Shown here one piece after another: positions 1 to 8,082 of a stretch of 64,000 bases of DNA. Numbering within the stretch: position 1 is the first letter of the stretch; each line of letters starts with the position of its first letter. The stretch comes from Lachnospiraceae bacterium (GTDB taxonomy: Bacteria > Bacillota > Clostridia > Lachnospirales > Lachnospiraceae): NCBI GenBank assembly GCA_016282915.1, contig JAEELW010000078.1, positions 1-64,000 on the forward strand. Reading direction: 5' to 3'. The translations under genes were made by a program, and so were the position numbers. The notes under the pieces were generated by a model that was not told the DNA's origin, searched no databases, and saw nothing but the letters and a program-made list of their open reading frames with translations.

Positions 1-423
1 ATGGTGGGCGAGCGTCTGGGCCTGCCCAAGGGCATGGTTTACCGTCAGCCCTTCCCGGGACCCGGACTGGGCGTACGCTGCCCCGGAGCCATCACCAGAG
101 ACCGTCTGGAAGCTGTGCGGGAATCGGATGCGATCCTTCGTGAGGAATTTGCGTCCGCCGGTCTGGCAGGAAAGGTATGGCAGTATTTCACCGTGGTTCC
201 CGATTTCAAATCCACCGGGATCCGTGACGGGGAGCGCAGCTTTGACTGGGTGGTGATCATCCGTGCGGTCAACACCACGGATGCGATGACGGCCGAAGTG
301 CAGGAGATTCCCTTCGATCTGATGCAGCGTCTCGTAAAGCGCATCACCTCCGAAGTGCCCGGCGTGAACCGTGTGCTCTACGATTTCACTCCGAAGCCCA
401 GCGCAACGATCGAGTACGAGTAA
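1..423 (+). CDS. guaA: GMP synthase (glutamine-hydrolysing), C-terminal part
   Basis: This is the C-terminal end of GMP synthase, the cytoplasmic enzyme that aminates XMP to GMP with glutamine and ATP in purine synthesis. The window begins inside the gene, so only the last 140 residues are present. They cover the end of the ATP-pyrophosphatase domain and the dimerisation domain, with the family signatures RQPFPGPGLGVR, AITRDRLE, VWQYFTVVPDFKS, VIIRAVNT and the terminal KPSATIEYE. The reading frame is open to the TAA at 421 and a good intrinsic terminator follows. The glutaminase domain lies outside the window. The assignment is from strong family motifs and is very secure; the true start is not visible. 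Confidence 0.96.
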   Translation: MVGERLGLPKGMVYRQPFPGPGLGVRCPGAITRDRLEAVRESDAILREEFASAGLAGKVWQYFTVVPDFKSTGIRDGERSFDWVVIIRAVNTTDAMTAEVQEIPFDLMQRLVKRITSEVPGVNRVLYDFTPKPSATIEYE

Positions 424-452
424 ATCGAACACTTAATTAATTTCAATCATTC

Positions 453-492
453 CCGATGCCCCGCTGTGGGGCATCGGAATTCTTCTTTTTCA
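453..492 (+). terminator. Intrinsic terminator of guaA
   Basis: A perfect 10-bp stem, CCGATGCCCC (453-462) with GGGGCATCGG (468-477), encloses a 5-nt loop and is followed by a T-rich tract. It lies 29 nt after the guaA stop codon. Confidence 0.85.
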
Positions 493-553
493 GATCCTCG
501 ATGTTTTTGCGGAAACCATTATCGGTTCCGGACATCAAAATTCCCGTTTTTTA

Positions 554-1237
554 CAAATCCCGCTGTCGCCCGGCAGGGTGGAGAGCGAAAGCAGGCAGCG
601 AGAAATCTAAAACAGCAAATCCCGCTGTCGCCGGGCAGACAAAAGAGCGAAAGCAGGCAGCGAGAAAGCTAAAATACCAAATCCCGCTGTCGCCGGGCAG
701 GCAGAGGAGCAAAAGCAGGCAGCGAGAAACCCTAAAACAGCAAATCCCGCTGTCGCCGGGCAGGGTGGAGAGCGAAAGCAGGCAGCGAGAAATCCAAAAC
801 AGCAAATCCCGCTGTCACCCAGCAGGAAAAAGAGCGAAAGCAGGCAGCGAGAAGCCCAAAACAGCAGATCCCGCTGTCACCCGGCAGACAAAAGAGCGAA
901 AGCAGGCAGCGAGAAACCCAAAACAGCAAATCCCGCTGTCGCCGGGCAGGCAAAAGAGCGAAAGCAGGCAGCGAGAAGCCCTAAAACAGCAAATCTCGCT
1001 GTCGCCCGGCAGGCGAAAGAGCGAAAGCAGGCAGCGAGAAATCCAAAACAGCAAATCCCGCTGTCGCCCGGCAGGGTGGAGAGCGAAAGCAGGCAGCGAG
1101 AAATCCAAAACAATAAATCCCGCTGTCACCGGGCAGGCGAAAGAGCGAAAGCAGGCAGCGAGAAATCCAAAACAGCAAATCCCGCTGTCGCCGGGCAGGC
1201 GAACGAGCCAAACTAGGCAAAAGAGCCAAATACGGCA
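554..1237. repeat. Tandem array of eleven 62-63 bp units
   Basis: Eleven units begin at 554, 616, 678, 741, 803, 865, 927, 990, 1052, 1114 and 1176; the last degenerates near 1237. Each unit holds AAATCCCGCTGTCGCC, a GGCAG box, GAGCGAAAGCAGGCAGCGAG, and an A-rich end. Variation concentrates in an 8-9 nt stretch after GGCAG and in the A-rich end. The quasi-palindrome CTGTCGCC(G/C)GGCAG recurs in each unit. Unit length is not a multiple of three, yet no frame has stops, which produces long spurious ORFs on both strands. I see no sign that it is translated. It fills almost the whole 840-nt gap between guaA and the next gene. Confidence 0.93.
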
Positions 1238-1274
1238 GAATACAAAGAAAAACCAAGACGAGGGGGGAATGAAT

Positions 1275-1301
1275 GTGAAAAAGCAAAAAAAGCTATGTTA
1301 A
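1275..1301 (+). CDS. Possible 8-residue leader peptide, coupled to the next gene
   Basis: A short frame starting GTG (1275), or ATG at 1269, encodes VKKQKKLC and ends in TAA at 1299-1301. A very strong Shine-Dalgarno AGGGGGG (1261-1267) sits 7 nt before the GTG. The stop overlaps the next gene's ATG as TAATG. The larger gene has no good ribosome site of its own, so ribosomes ending this peptide could restart on it. That it is translated is inference. Confidence 0.4.
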   Translation: MKKQKKLC

Positions 1302-2110
1302 TGACAGACTGCACGGACCTGTACTGCAAGGCAAAACGGCGGTACGACGAGCTCCTTCAGATCAAGAATTCAAAAGAGATGACACTTGAGAAGATGCCAC
1401 CTGGGAAGATACACGTAAGCAAGACACCGCATGGCGTTCAGTATTATTTGCGACAAGACAGTACGGATAAAACAGGGAAATACATTCCAAAATCCGAGAC
1501 TTCTACCATCAGACAATATCTGCAAAAAGCATATGATGAAAAAATCTTAAGGCTTGTTTCACAAGAAATTCAAAGTTTGAAAAGGCTTCTCGGAAATTCA
1601 GAAAATCCTGTAAACATAATCCGGCGTGCATATTCAGATTTTCCACAAGAAGTAAAAAATTACATAACGCCAATAGACGTCTCTGATGAGGATTTTATTC
1701 GCAGTTGGTTAAGCATTCCTTATAAAGGCAAGGCAATACCGGAGTATCTGCCGATCCTGGAGACAAACCAAAAGGAAAGAGTCCGTTCAAAGTCCGAGCT
1801 TAATATTGCCAATGCACTTGCTGAGCAGGGTATTCCATATAAATACGAATGCCCGCTGCAATTAAGTAATGGCATGATCATTTATCCGGATTTTACCGTA
1901 CTTGACGTTAAGCGGAGAAAAGTTTGGTATTGGGAACACAGGGGGATGATGGATGACAAAGATTATGCAAGGAATGCCGTACTGAAAATGAAAAGCTATC
2001 TGCAAAGCGGGATCTGTTTGGGGAAAGAATTGATTATCTCCGAGGAGACAGGCACTAACCCGCTGGGAACGAATGAAATTAATGAGATCATAAAGACGTA
2101 TTTTGGCTAG
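1301..2110 (+). CDS. PD-(D/E)XK nuclease-like protein of unknown role
   Basis: This is a soluble 269-residue protein with no signal peptide or membrane segment. I do not recognise a named family, but the C-terminal half has the spacing of a PD-(D/E)XK nuclease fold: RSKSE (about residue 166), IYPDFTVLD (about 195), and WYWEHRGM (about 210), which could supply the Asp, Glu and nearby catalytic positions. The N-terminal half is charged and helical (QEIQSLKRLL). The start at 1301 is chosen because TAATG couples it to the leader peptide; ATG 1295 is two codons upstream in frame. The gene is more AT-rich than its neighbours and stands between a tandem array and gene debris, which suggests acquired DNA. 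Function is unknown; DNA cleavage is inference from motifs only. Confidence 0.75.
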   Translation: MTDCTDLYCKAKRRYDELLQIKNSKEMTLEKMPPGKIHVSKTPHGVQYYLRQDSTDKTGKYIPKSETSTIRQYLQKAYDEKILRLVSQEIQSLKRLLGNSENPVNIIRRAYSDFPQEVKNYITPIDVSDEDFIRSWLSIPYKGKAIPEYLPILETNQKERVRSKSELNIANALAEQGIPYKYECPLQLSNGMIIYPDFTVLDVKRRKVWYWEHRGMMDDKDYARNAVLKMKSYLQSGICLGKELIISEETGTNPLGTNEINEIIKTYFG

Positions 2111-2147
2111 GGTAAATGAAGAAAAGCGCTTTGCTGACGTATAAACC

Positions 2148-2400
2148 TTGATGAAACATTGGCTTGATCAATATAATGAGATCAAAGGAACCATAAAGCA
2201 TTGCGAAAGATATGGACGAATAGATTGGCGGTATGTAATATTATGGAATAAAGGATTATATATTTGTGACCGGTGCCGGTGGTATCGGAAAAACAACGCC
2301 GGCTTGGAAGAAAATATTTACTTCTATTTACTATTTCGAAATTCGGCCGGGAGTGAATCAATATGGAGATAATCGTTCGAAACGAAAACAAAGGGGATCA
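2148..2400 (+). pseudogene. Remnant of a P-loop NTPase gene
   Basis: A short ORF (2148-2372) opens with MKHWLDQYNEIKG but loses sense after about 25 codons. In another frame around 2253-2300 the DNA encodes DYIFVTGAGGIGKTT, a clear Walker A P-loop after a hydrophobic strand, then runs into a TAG near 2400 after about 50 codons. The two frames and early stops indicate a broken, truncated NTPase gene. The rest of the gap to 2525 holds no other gene I can support. What the parent protein did cannot be told. Confidence 0.55.
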
Positions 2401-2525
2401 TAGAAGAGTTGTCTGAGGGAACGAGTCCTTAGTACGGATCATTAAGCGTATGATCATATCAGAGGATGAAGATAAGCGGAATGAAAAACAGATAAAACAT
2501 AATGACCGGGGAGATAGGAAACGAA

Positions 2526-3200
2526 ATGTTCAAAGCAGTGGTTTTCGATATGTATGAGACGCTCGTCACGTTATTCAACAGCAGGGTCTATAAAGGCAGG
2601 CAGATTGCCGAAGAGATGAATATCCCTGAGACGGTTTTCAGAGAGATCTGGGATCCGTCCGAAGATGCCAGGACGCTCGGGTATATGTCTTTTGAGGAAG
2701 TCATCGAAAAGATCCTGCGCGGGAACAATATTTATGACAGCGAACTTTACGGCAGGATAATCCGCAACAGAAAGGATTATTCATCCGAAGTATTCCATCA
2801 CAAGCATCCGGATATAATCCCCATGCTCAGGGCCTTGAGAGAAGGCGGCATTAAGACCGCTCTTATCACTAACTGCTATTTTGAGGAAAAGGAAGCTATA
2901 GTCAATTCGGATCTTTACGGCCTTTTTGATGTAATATGCATGTCTTGTGATATCAAAATCAAAAAGCCCGATATCAGGATATTCGAGTTGTGTGCAAAGG
3001 AACTTGATGTCATGCCCGAAGAATGCCTTTATGTCGGAGACGGCGGGAGCAATGAGCTGGATGCGGCACGGACTGCCGGGATGAAGCCTTTACAGGCAAC
3101 ATGGTATCTCAAAGACGGCCTTGGCCAGCCTTGCGGAAGAATGGATGAGTTTGATCAGGCAGCAGTTCCAATGGATGTATTGAAAGCGGTGCAGCCATAA
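2526..3200 (+). CDS. HAD-superfamily hydrolase
   Basis: This 224-residue cytoplasmic protein is a haloacid dehalogenase-type hydrolase, probably a small-molecule phosphatase. Motif I is VVFDMYETL near the N-terminus, giving the nucleophile Asp; the usual second Asp is replaced by Tyr, as in dehalogenase-like members. Motif II is ALITNC, the conserved Lys is in KIKKPD, and motif IV is YVGDGGSNELDAA. A helical cap separates motifs I and II. The start at 2526 is preferred over in-frame ATG 2502 because AGGAAACGAA precedes it, while 2502 has no ribosome site. It stands alone between a decayed gene and a small ORF. The substrate cannot be inferred. Confidence 0.85.
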   Translation: MFKAVVFDMYETLVTLFNSRVYKGRQIAEEMNIPETVFREIWDPSEDARTLGYMSFEEVIEKILRGNNIYDSELYGRIIRNRKDYSSEVFHHKHPDIIPMLRALREGGIKTALITNCYFEEKEAIVNSDLYGLFDVICMSCDIKIKKPDIRIFELCAKELDVMPEECLYVGDGGSNELDAARTAGMKPLQATWYLKDGLGQPCGRMDEFDQAAVPMDVLKAVQP

Positions 3201-3223
3201 GCATTCTGTCAGGAAAAAGATAT

Positions 3224-3388
3224 ATGAGGGAAAACAAAATGATATGGGTAAAGCGTGTTGAGGAGATAGATGACAGGATCGGAGAATTTATAAACCGTGA
3301 GTTCACCGTTTTTGGAAAAGAGAGCGAGTTTGTCCGCATGGATAAGGAACCCGAACTCAGCAAATACTTTTTTGTTAAGCCGATCTGA
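3224..3388 (+). CDS. Small hypothetical protein (54 residues)
   Basis: A 54-codon frame starts at ATG 3224 with AGGAAAAAG about 5 nt upstream and ends TGA at 3388. The product, beginning MRENKMIWVKRV, is charged, with no membrane segment or motif I recognise. Its short length and position between a HAD gene and a repeated RNA element leave open that it is the N-terminal stub of a longer lost gene. Coding status is moderate. Confidence 0.4.
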   Translation: MRENKMIWVKRVEEIDDRIGEFINREFTVFGKESEFVRMDKEPELSKYFFVKPI

Positions 3389-3421
3389 AAAGACTCAGCC
3401 GGCTCTTTAATGTGGTATACT

Positions 3422-3570
3422 AGTATAACGGTCGCAAAATATCCGGACGAATGCGATGAATGCCTGCCCGGGAGTGCGGATCTGAAAACGCATGCGTAGC
3501 GGGCTACGTCGAGGCTTTCAGATGCGTGCTATCGGGATAAGCAGGCAAGCATTTGGTCCGGGTATTTAAG
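3422..3570 (+). ncRNA. Dispersed structured RNA element, copy A
   Basis: This 149-nt intergenic element is closely related to the one at 23378-23520. Both begin AGTATAACGG(T/C)CGCAAAA and end GGTAT(T/C)TAAG. Predicted pairings here: closing stem ATATCCGGAC (3439-3448) with GTCCGGGTAT (3556-3565); TGCCTGC (3461-3467) with GCAGGCA (3541-3547); hairpin GTAGC (3496-3500) with GCTAC (3503-3507); and ATCTGAAA (3480-3487) with TTTCAGAT (3516-3523). ATCTGAAA could also lie in the loop of a TGCG/CGCA hairpin, making the last pairing a pseudoknot. Several stems show paired changes between the copies. It matches no RNA class I know; strand is inferred from orientation relative to neighbouring genes. Confidence 0.6.
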
Positions 3571-3582
3571 AAACGTTATAAT
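3553..3582 (+). promoter_or_regulatory. Possible sigma-70 promoter for the methyltransferase
   Basis: A perfect -10 TATAAT lies at 3577-3582, with a weak -35 TTGGTC at 3553-3558 and 18-bp spacing. The -35 overlaps the 3' strand of the closing stem of the RNA element. Confidence 0.45.
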
Positions 3583-3620
3583 AGCGGTATGCGGGAAGAG
3601 TGTATGAGGGGGAATGCATT

Positions 3621-4445
3621 ATGACAGATTTTGAGAGAGTTCGCAGTTATTACAAAAGATTTGATGAAAAGAACAGGCTGGCGGCTACAAACAGTGGAAA
3701 ACTTGAATACACCATGACAAAGCAGATCCTTGATAAATATCTCCCTGAAAGCGCAAGCGTTCTTGATCGTGGAGGTGGCACAGGAGCATATGCTTTTCCG
3801 CTGGCGGAAGAAGGCTATCAGGTAGTTCTTGCAGATCTGTCGGAAGATCTTATCAGACAGGCGAAACAAGAAAAAGAAGAAAGCGGCAATGATAACATTA
3901 TATCCTGTGACATAGTGAATGCGATAGATCTGAGCATCTATGCAGATGAGCGATTTGATGCGGTGCTGTTGCTCGGTCCTTTATATCATATGACAGAGGA
4001 ATGGGAGAGAAAAAAGTGTATCGCCGAGATCGAAAGGGTGTTAAAGCCGGGGGGAGTGATATTTGCCTCGTTTATCCCATATCTGTCCGGGAGCATCGCT
4101 ATCGTTGACAGATATTTTGGGCATCCCGATCAGGTTGATGCTGATCGATTAAAACAGGTTTTTCAATCCGGAAGATTTCATAATCTATCGGATGAAGGTT
4201 TTCAGGAAGGGTATTATGCGGCATCCGATGAAATTGAAAAGCTGTTTGAGATCCACGGGTTTCGTAAACTGGAGATAAGATCTTTGCGTGGTTTTGGTTA
4301 CGGAAAGGAAGATGATATTTTTAAGCTTTTGTCCCGGGATCGGGAAATGTTTGGTACTATAATTGATATGATCAACAAAACAGCAGGCGAGAAGGAAATT
4401 ATTGAGATGTGCGGTCATGCTATATATGCAGGCTATAAACAATAA
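3621..4445 (+). CDS. Class I SAM-dependent methyltransferase
   Basis: This 274-residue soluble enzyme has a Rossmann-fold methyltransferase core. Motif I is SVLDRGGGTGAYAF (about residue 47), with Arg where Ile or Val is usual. An acidic residue ends strand 2 (VVLADLS), motif IV is RFDAVLLLGPLYHM, and post-motif IV is VLKPGGVIFASF. The C-terminal third is variable and would set substrate choice. The start at 3621 is chosen because AGGGGG (3607-3612) sits 8 nt upstream; the in-frame GTG at 3600 lacks a site. A second, unrelated methyltransferase lies at 5820. The methyl acceptor is unknown and likely a small molecule. Confidence 0.85.
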   Translation: MTDFERVRSYYKRFDEKNRLAATNSGKLEYTMTKQILDKYLPESASVLDRGGGTGAYAFPLAEEGYQVVLADLSEDLIRQAKQEKEESGNDNIISCDIVNAIDLSIYADERFDAVLLLGPLYHMTEEWERKKCIAEIERVLKPGGVIFASFIPYLSGSIAIVDRYFGHPDQVDADRLKQVFQSGRFHNLSDEGFQEGYYAASDEIEKLFEIHGFRKLEIRSLRGFGYGKEDDIFKLLSRDREMFGTIIDMINKTAGEKEIIEMCGHAIYAGYKQ

Positions 4446-4520
4446 GTGACAGATCATATATGCTGCGGGGCATAGTTTCGCAGGATATATTGATGGGACA
4501 TGCAGAGGAATACTTAGCTG

Positions 4521-5117
4521 ATGAGCAGAAAGGATTTTTACTATCACGCATCTCCGGTAGAAGGACTGACACGGCTGGAACCCCGGATCTCCAATCACGG
4601 AGTGCCTTTGGTATATCTGTCTGGGAAGAGGGAGAATGTGCTGGTATACTTAAGCAATGCTGTAGAAAAATATTGTACGGATACCGGCTTTGCATATACG
4701 GGACAATGGCATAAATGGGGACCCTACGGTTTTGATAAGGATGGCCGTATCAGACTGGAAGAGTATTACCCGTATGCGCTGGAAAGTACATACAGAGGAG
4801 TTTCGGGATACATATACAGTGTTGATGACATTACCGATTCCGGGTACGAGCTGAGCATTCCGGATGCGGTGACAAGCAGTGTGGCCGTCTCCGTCTGCGG
4901 GACGGAATATGTACCGGATGCTTATGAGGAAATACTTAAGGCGGAAAAGAGCGGTCTGATATGCATCACAAGGTTTGATGAGCTGACGGATAATAAGAAG
5001 AGCTGGCTAAAGAAGGTAATAGCAGAGGAATATGATCGGGCAGGTGCGCATCCGGAATACAGGTATTTTCTGCGAAATAAGTTTCCGGAGTATACGTTTG
5101 ATGAGATACGGAATTGA
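4521..5117 (+). CDS. Hypothetical protein, possible ADP-ribosyltransferase-like fold
   Basis: This 198-residue soluble protein has no signal peptide. The N-terminus FYYHASPVEGLTRLEP followed by VYLSGKRENVLVYL resembles the start of small ADP-ribosyltransferase-like domains, where a His and a Tyr/Ser hold NAD; this is only a resemblance and the catalytic Glu cannot be placed. The rest holds aromatic-rich strands (WHKWGPYGF) and an acidic helical C-terminus. GAGGAA about 11 nt upstream supports the start. It lies in the accessory strip with the methyltransferases and the HD protein. Function is not known. Confidence 0.7.
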   Translation: MSRKDFYYHASPVEGLTRLEPRISNHGVPLVYLSGKRENVLVYLSNAVEKYCTDTGFAYTGQWHKWGPYGFDKDGRIRLEEYYPYALESTYRGVSGYIYSVDDITDSGYELSIPDAVTSSVAVSVCGTEYVPDAYEEILKAEKSGLICITRFDELTDNKKSWLKKVIAEEYDRAGAHPEYRYFLRNKFPEYTFDEIRN

Positions 5118-5351
5118 CAGGAAAGACAGGATCCGTCGGGACAGCTGCTGAATGATTGTTAACCCGGCGCCTGGCGGAATCAAAAATAGAGACTCTCACA
5201 AATGAATCTTAAAGAAGATCGAGCAGGTAAAAGGATCTGTTCCGGCGGCAGGGAGAAAGCATTGCTTTATGAGATATATGTATCCCATTGGCAGTTTAAC
5301 AAGGCATGTAAAATCAAGGATATTTGAAAATAAGAAAGCAGGGAGGAGAAA

Positions 5352-5816
5352 ATGAGCAGATTAAAAGAACTTCGAAAGTACGTCAATGAAGAGTTATACA
5401 GGATGGATGATGCAGAGGAGCGTACCGCTGCATTTGTGCATCTTTACGGAGTATCACTGGCGGCAACAATGATAGCCAAAAAGCGCGGGCTGGATCCCGA
5501 ACTGCTGTCGATGGCGGCCATGCTTCATGATCTGTATGCATATAAGTCAGGTTCGTATGAGGATCATGCGCATAAGGGTGCAGAGCTGGCAGGAGAGATC
5601 CTTAAAAAACTTGCGCTTACGGATGAGCATGAGACAGAAAAGATCTGTTCGGCTATTTATCATCATGATGATAAACTGGTCACGGATGGTGCAATGGAGG
5701 AGGCGCTTAAGGATGCGGATGTTATAAGCCATTGCCTGCATGATACTGCAAAGCCTGTCAAAGAAAAGGAACAGGAAAGGTATAAAAAACTCTGTGAAGA
5801 GTTTGGGATGCAGTGA
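5352..5816 (+). CDS. HD-domain phosphohydrolase
   Basis: A 154-residue single-domain HD protein. Metal ligands are visible as a first His in VHLYGVSLAA, the HD pair in MAAMLHDLYAYK, His-His-Asp in IYHHDDK and the final Asp in LKDADV. Members of this group cleave phosphate from nucleotides or similar small substrates in the cytoplasm; the exact substrate is unknown. A near-perfect ribosome site GGGAGGAG precedes the ATG. The stop codon is 3 nt from the start of the following methyltransferase, so the two are almost surely one transcript. The 234 nt before it hold no convincing gene. Confidence 0.88.
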   Translation: MSRLKELRKYVNEELYRMDDAEERTAAFVHLYGVSLAATMIAKKRGLDPELLSMAAMLHDLYAYKSGSYEDHAHKGAELAGEILKKLALTDEHETEKICSAIYHHDDKLVTDGAMEEALKDADVISHCLHDTAKPVKEKEQERYKKLCEEFGMQ

Positions 5817-5819
5817 GAA

Positions 5820-6500
5820 ATGGCTGAAACAGGCAGCAGACAAAAGTGGCAGCTTGCTTACGAAAAAGCCGGATTTTACAAAAGCGATACGAACAGCAGA
5901 GAGTATTGGGATAAAACGGCTGAAAGTGACGGCGGGAGCTTATCGGGGAGGAAGCATATAGAATGCATAAAGGATTACCTTCTTACCCATAAGCTGATCG
6001 GCGGACAGAGTACAGTCCTGGATATCGGATGCGGCTGTGGCGAATATGTCCGGGAGTTTGCGGAGATCTGTGCTCATATAACCGCATTGGACTACTCGGA
6101 AAAGATGCTTTCCGTCTGTAAAGAACGCTGTCTTGCTGCCGGGTTAGAAAATGTATCATATATCCTTGCGGATTTCATGGAATATGAGCTCACGGAAAAA
6201 TATGATCTTATAATGGCCTGTCTGAATCCGGCTACCTATCAGCCGGATGCACTTGATAAGATGCTGTCCTTATCGGCAGGCTCGGTCATTTATTTCAGTA
6301 TGGATACACCGATCGACGGTTCAGAAAAGGAGCCGGTTTATTGCGGCTGCAATTCTGTCAGATATGCGGAGGAATACTTAAAAGAAAAAGGAATTTATTA
6401 TCGGAAGATACCGTATACCTACGAGTATATCATGAATGACGGAAAGATTAGGAATATAGACTTTGCTTATCTTGTGATGATCAAAGGATGTTTTTCCTGA
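5820..6500 (+). CDS. Class I SAM-dependent methyltransferase
   Basis: This 226-residue soluble methyltransferase has motif I VLDIGCGCGEYV (about residue 67), strand-2 acidic residue in ITALDYSEKM, motif IV EKYDLIMACLNPA, and a cyclic C-terminal half rich in Tyr. The Asn-Pro-Ala after motif IV is unusual for small-molecule enzymes, recalling NPPY-type motifs, but the length fits a small-molecule methyltransferase. It starts 3 nt after the HD gene stop, with the upstream coding end GTTTGGGATGCAG giving a weak site, so translational coupling is likely. Substrate unknown. Confidence 0.85.
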   Translation: MAETGSRQKWQLAYEKAGFYKSDTNSREYWDKTAESDGGSLSGRKHIECIKDYLLTHKLIGGQSTVLDIGCGCGEYVREFAEICAHITALDYSEKMLSVCKERCLAAGLENVSYILADFMEYELTEKYDLIMACLNPATYQPDALDKMLSLSAGSVIYFSMDTPIDGSEKEPVYCGCNSVRYAEEYLKEKGIYYRKIPYTYEYIMNDGKIRNIDFAYLVMIKGCFS

Positions 6501-6661
6501 ACCGGAGTCTTTTCGCCGGAGGGCTTCATGATCCTTATGTGATTACCGGTATCGGACGGAAGAAAAGAAGAGAAGAAGAGCCGGCTGTCGGAGGAAGAGA
6601 AAAGAGCGATACGGAATACGGGATTTAAAGGAAAGCGGAATCACGGATGTGGGAATGATCG

Positions 6662-8080
6662 TTACAGGCGCAGGGCCTGATCGATCTGCTTATACACGTC
6701 CGCGGTTTCTTCCGCGGTCGAAGCGTTAATATAGTACGTGTCACTGTCTGTTACGATCTTTATATAATTCCCGGATCCTATCCGGAGGAATACCTTGCAG
6801 CCGGTCTCTCCGTTCACGGTAAAGCTGCCTTTCTGGATCGTTGCGGTCCCGATCCCGTGCGTCCGGATCAGGTTCAGCTCATCCGTATCCTCACCGTAGG
6901 AGATACTCCGGATATCATCAAGAGCGATTACATAATCATCGCTGATCTGATGACAGATCACACTTCCGTTTTCGATCTTAATGGTCATCGGCGTGGACTC
7001 GATCATTCCGATCCATACCAGAGACATTATTACGCCGACCAGGGCGAGTATGCTCAGTCCCAGGATGACTTTGCCGGCCGGATGTCCCACATTGACGGTT
7101 CCCCCCACACCCGCACGTTTCTCTACATTCAGTCTGCGGTCTTTGGGATTATAATACAAAAGCCCCAGTATCCAATGATCGTCGTCGTCCGCAAGGAGGT
7201 CCATTTCTTTTTCGTAGCGGGAGTCGATCTTTTTGCTTTTAATGACAAACGATGCAATGCCCGCAAAAATAAAGAGTATATAAACAGCGGACGAGATGAT
7301 GATCGTCAGGTCGGAGTAGGCCAGAATAAAGGTCAAAAGCCATGCGGCGAGCAGCAGCAGATTCCCCCATGCGCCCAGCACGAACATATCCGCGAAGTTT
7401 TTCTTCTTTGCGCGGTTATAATTTGCATTGATGCTGCTGTCATGTGAAATGACCTCATTTTTCATATTATCAAATATATGGGCAAACACCGCCATCATAA
7501 TGCTGACCAGCCAGAACACCCCGAGGGTGGTCGTCACCAGGAATGAACCCGCGCCCGGAACCATTCCGGGGAAAAGGATCTTCAGATCGATCAGAAGCGC
7601 AAGGACCACAGGTACCAGCCCCAGAAGCGCAGGCAGCCAGACCCGGAAAGGCTGCAGGGCGTGCACAGCGCCGGCGCTGCTCAGATCCACATAGGATACG
7701 CCCGTTTCCCTGCCGAGCCCCAGACTTTTTTTGAGCGCCTTCATTTCTCTGTTTCCGAGAATGTAGGGAATTTCCAGCAGGATGAGAGCAATGAAGATAA
7801 AGGCGGTCCAAACGGTAGTCTGCATGGGCATTCCGCGCATCAGAAGAAGAAGCCCCGCGATCACGCAGGTGCAGATCACGATGATCCCTGCCTGGGAGCG
7901 GCGCTTTTTTACGATCGCATCTACCTCATTTTCGCTTGTCCCTTCCCGGAACTCATCCCTGTTTTTCACTCCGAAGATCAGTTTCTTTTCCTTCCAGTTT
8001 TTCGGGTAGATCAGAAAAAACAGGATCAGGGTCGACGGAACAAGGCAAATGAACATGATCAAACCAAAGAAGAGTGACAT
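6662..8080 (-). CDS. Multi-pass membrane protein with DUF5808-like region
   Basis: A 472-residue integral membrane protein with about nine predicted hydrophobic segments (first at residues 1-24) and a C-terminal domain of about 110 residues outside or inside the membrane. The segment HWILGLLYYNPKDRR with the following AGVGGTVNVG matches the DUF5808 signature. The N-terminal hydrophobic half resembles DUF1648-type proteins, which occur with SdpR/YtrA-like regulators. An excellent GGAGGTAGTT site precedes the ATG, only 2 nt after the GntR gene, so the two are an operon. The likely role is a regulated envelope-stress or antimicrobial-response protein; that is inference from the partner. Confidence 0.8.
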   Translation of the reverse strand: MSLFFGLIMFICLVPSTLILFFLIYPKNWKEKKLIFGVKNRDEFREGTSENEVDAIVKKRRSQAGIIVICTCVIAGLLLLMRGMPMQTTVWTAFIFIALILLEIPYILGNREMKALKKSLGLGRETGVSYVDLSSAGAVHALQPFRVWLPALLGLVPVVLALLIDLKILFPGMVPGAGSFLVTTTLGVFWLVSIMMAVFAHIFDNMKNEVISHDSSINANYNRAKKKNFADMFVLGAWGNLLLLAAWLLTFILAYSDLTIIISSAVYILFIFAGIASFVIKSKKIDSRYEKEMDLLADDDDHWILGLLYYNPKDRRLNVEKRAGVGGTVNVGHPAGKVILGLSILALVGVIMSLVWIGMIESTPMTIKIENGSVICHQISDDYVIALDDIRSISYGEDTDELNLIRTHGIGTATIQKGSFTVNGETGCKVFLRIGSGNYIKIVTDSDTYYINASTAEETADVYKQIDQALRL

Positions 8081-8082
8081 AA

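Noticed and set aside
554-1237. CRISPR array
   Set aside because: Units are near-identical along their length with no variable spacers of constant size, and no cas genes are nearby.
551-1286. Overlapping minus- and plus-strand ORFs through the 62-bp array, with repeated Cys/Leu-rich peptides
   Set aside because: The unit length is not a multiple of three and all frames lack stops, so the ORFs are by-products of the repeat; none has a good ribosome site.
3422-3570. Twister-type self-cleaving ribozyme, suggested by CGGGATAAG and TAACGG
   Set aside because: The order of the conserved blocks and stem layout do not match the twister consensus as I know it.
5202-5327. 41-codon ORF between 5117 and 5352
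   Set aside because: No ribosome site and no recognisable protein pattern; at most a gene remnant.
6501-6661. Bidirectional terminator between convergent genes
   Set aside because: CCGG-containing repeats are present but I could not form a good stem with a T tract.
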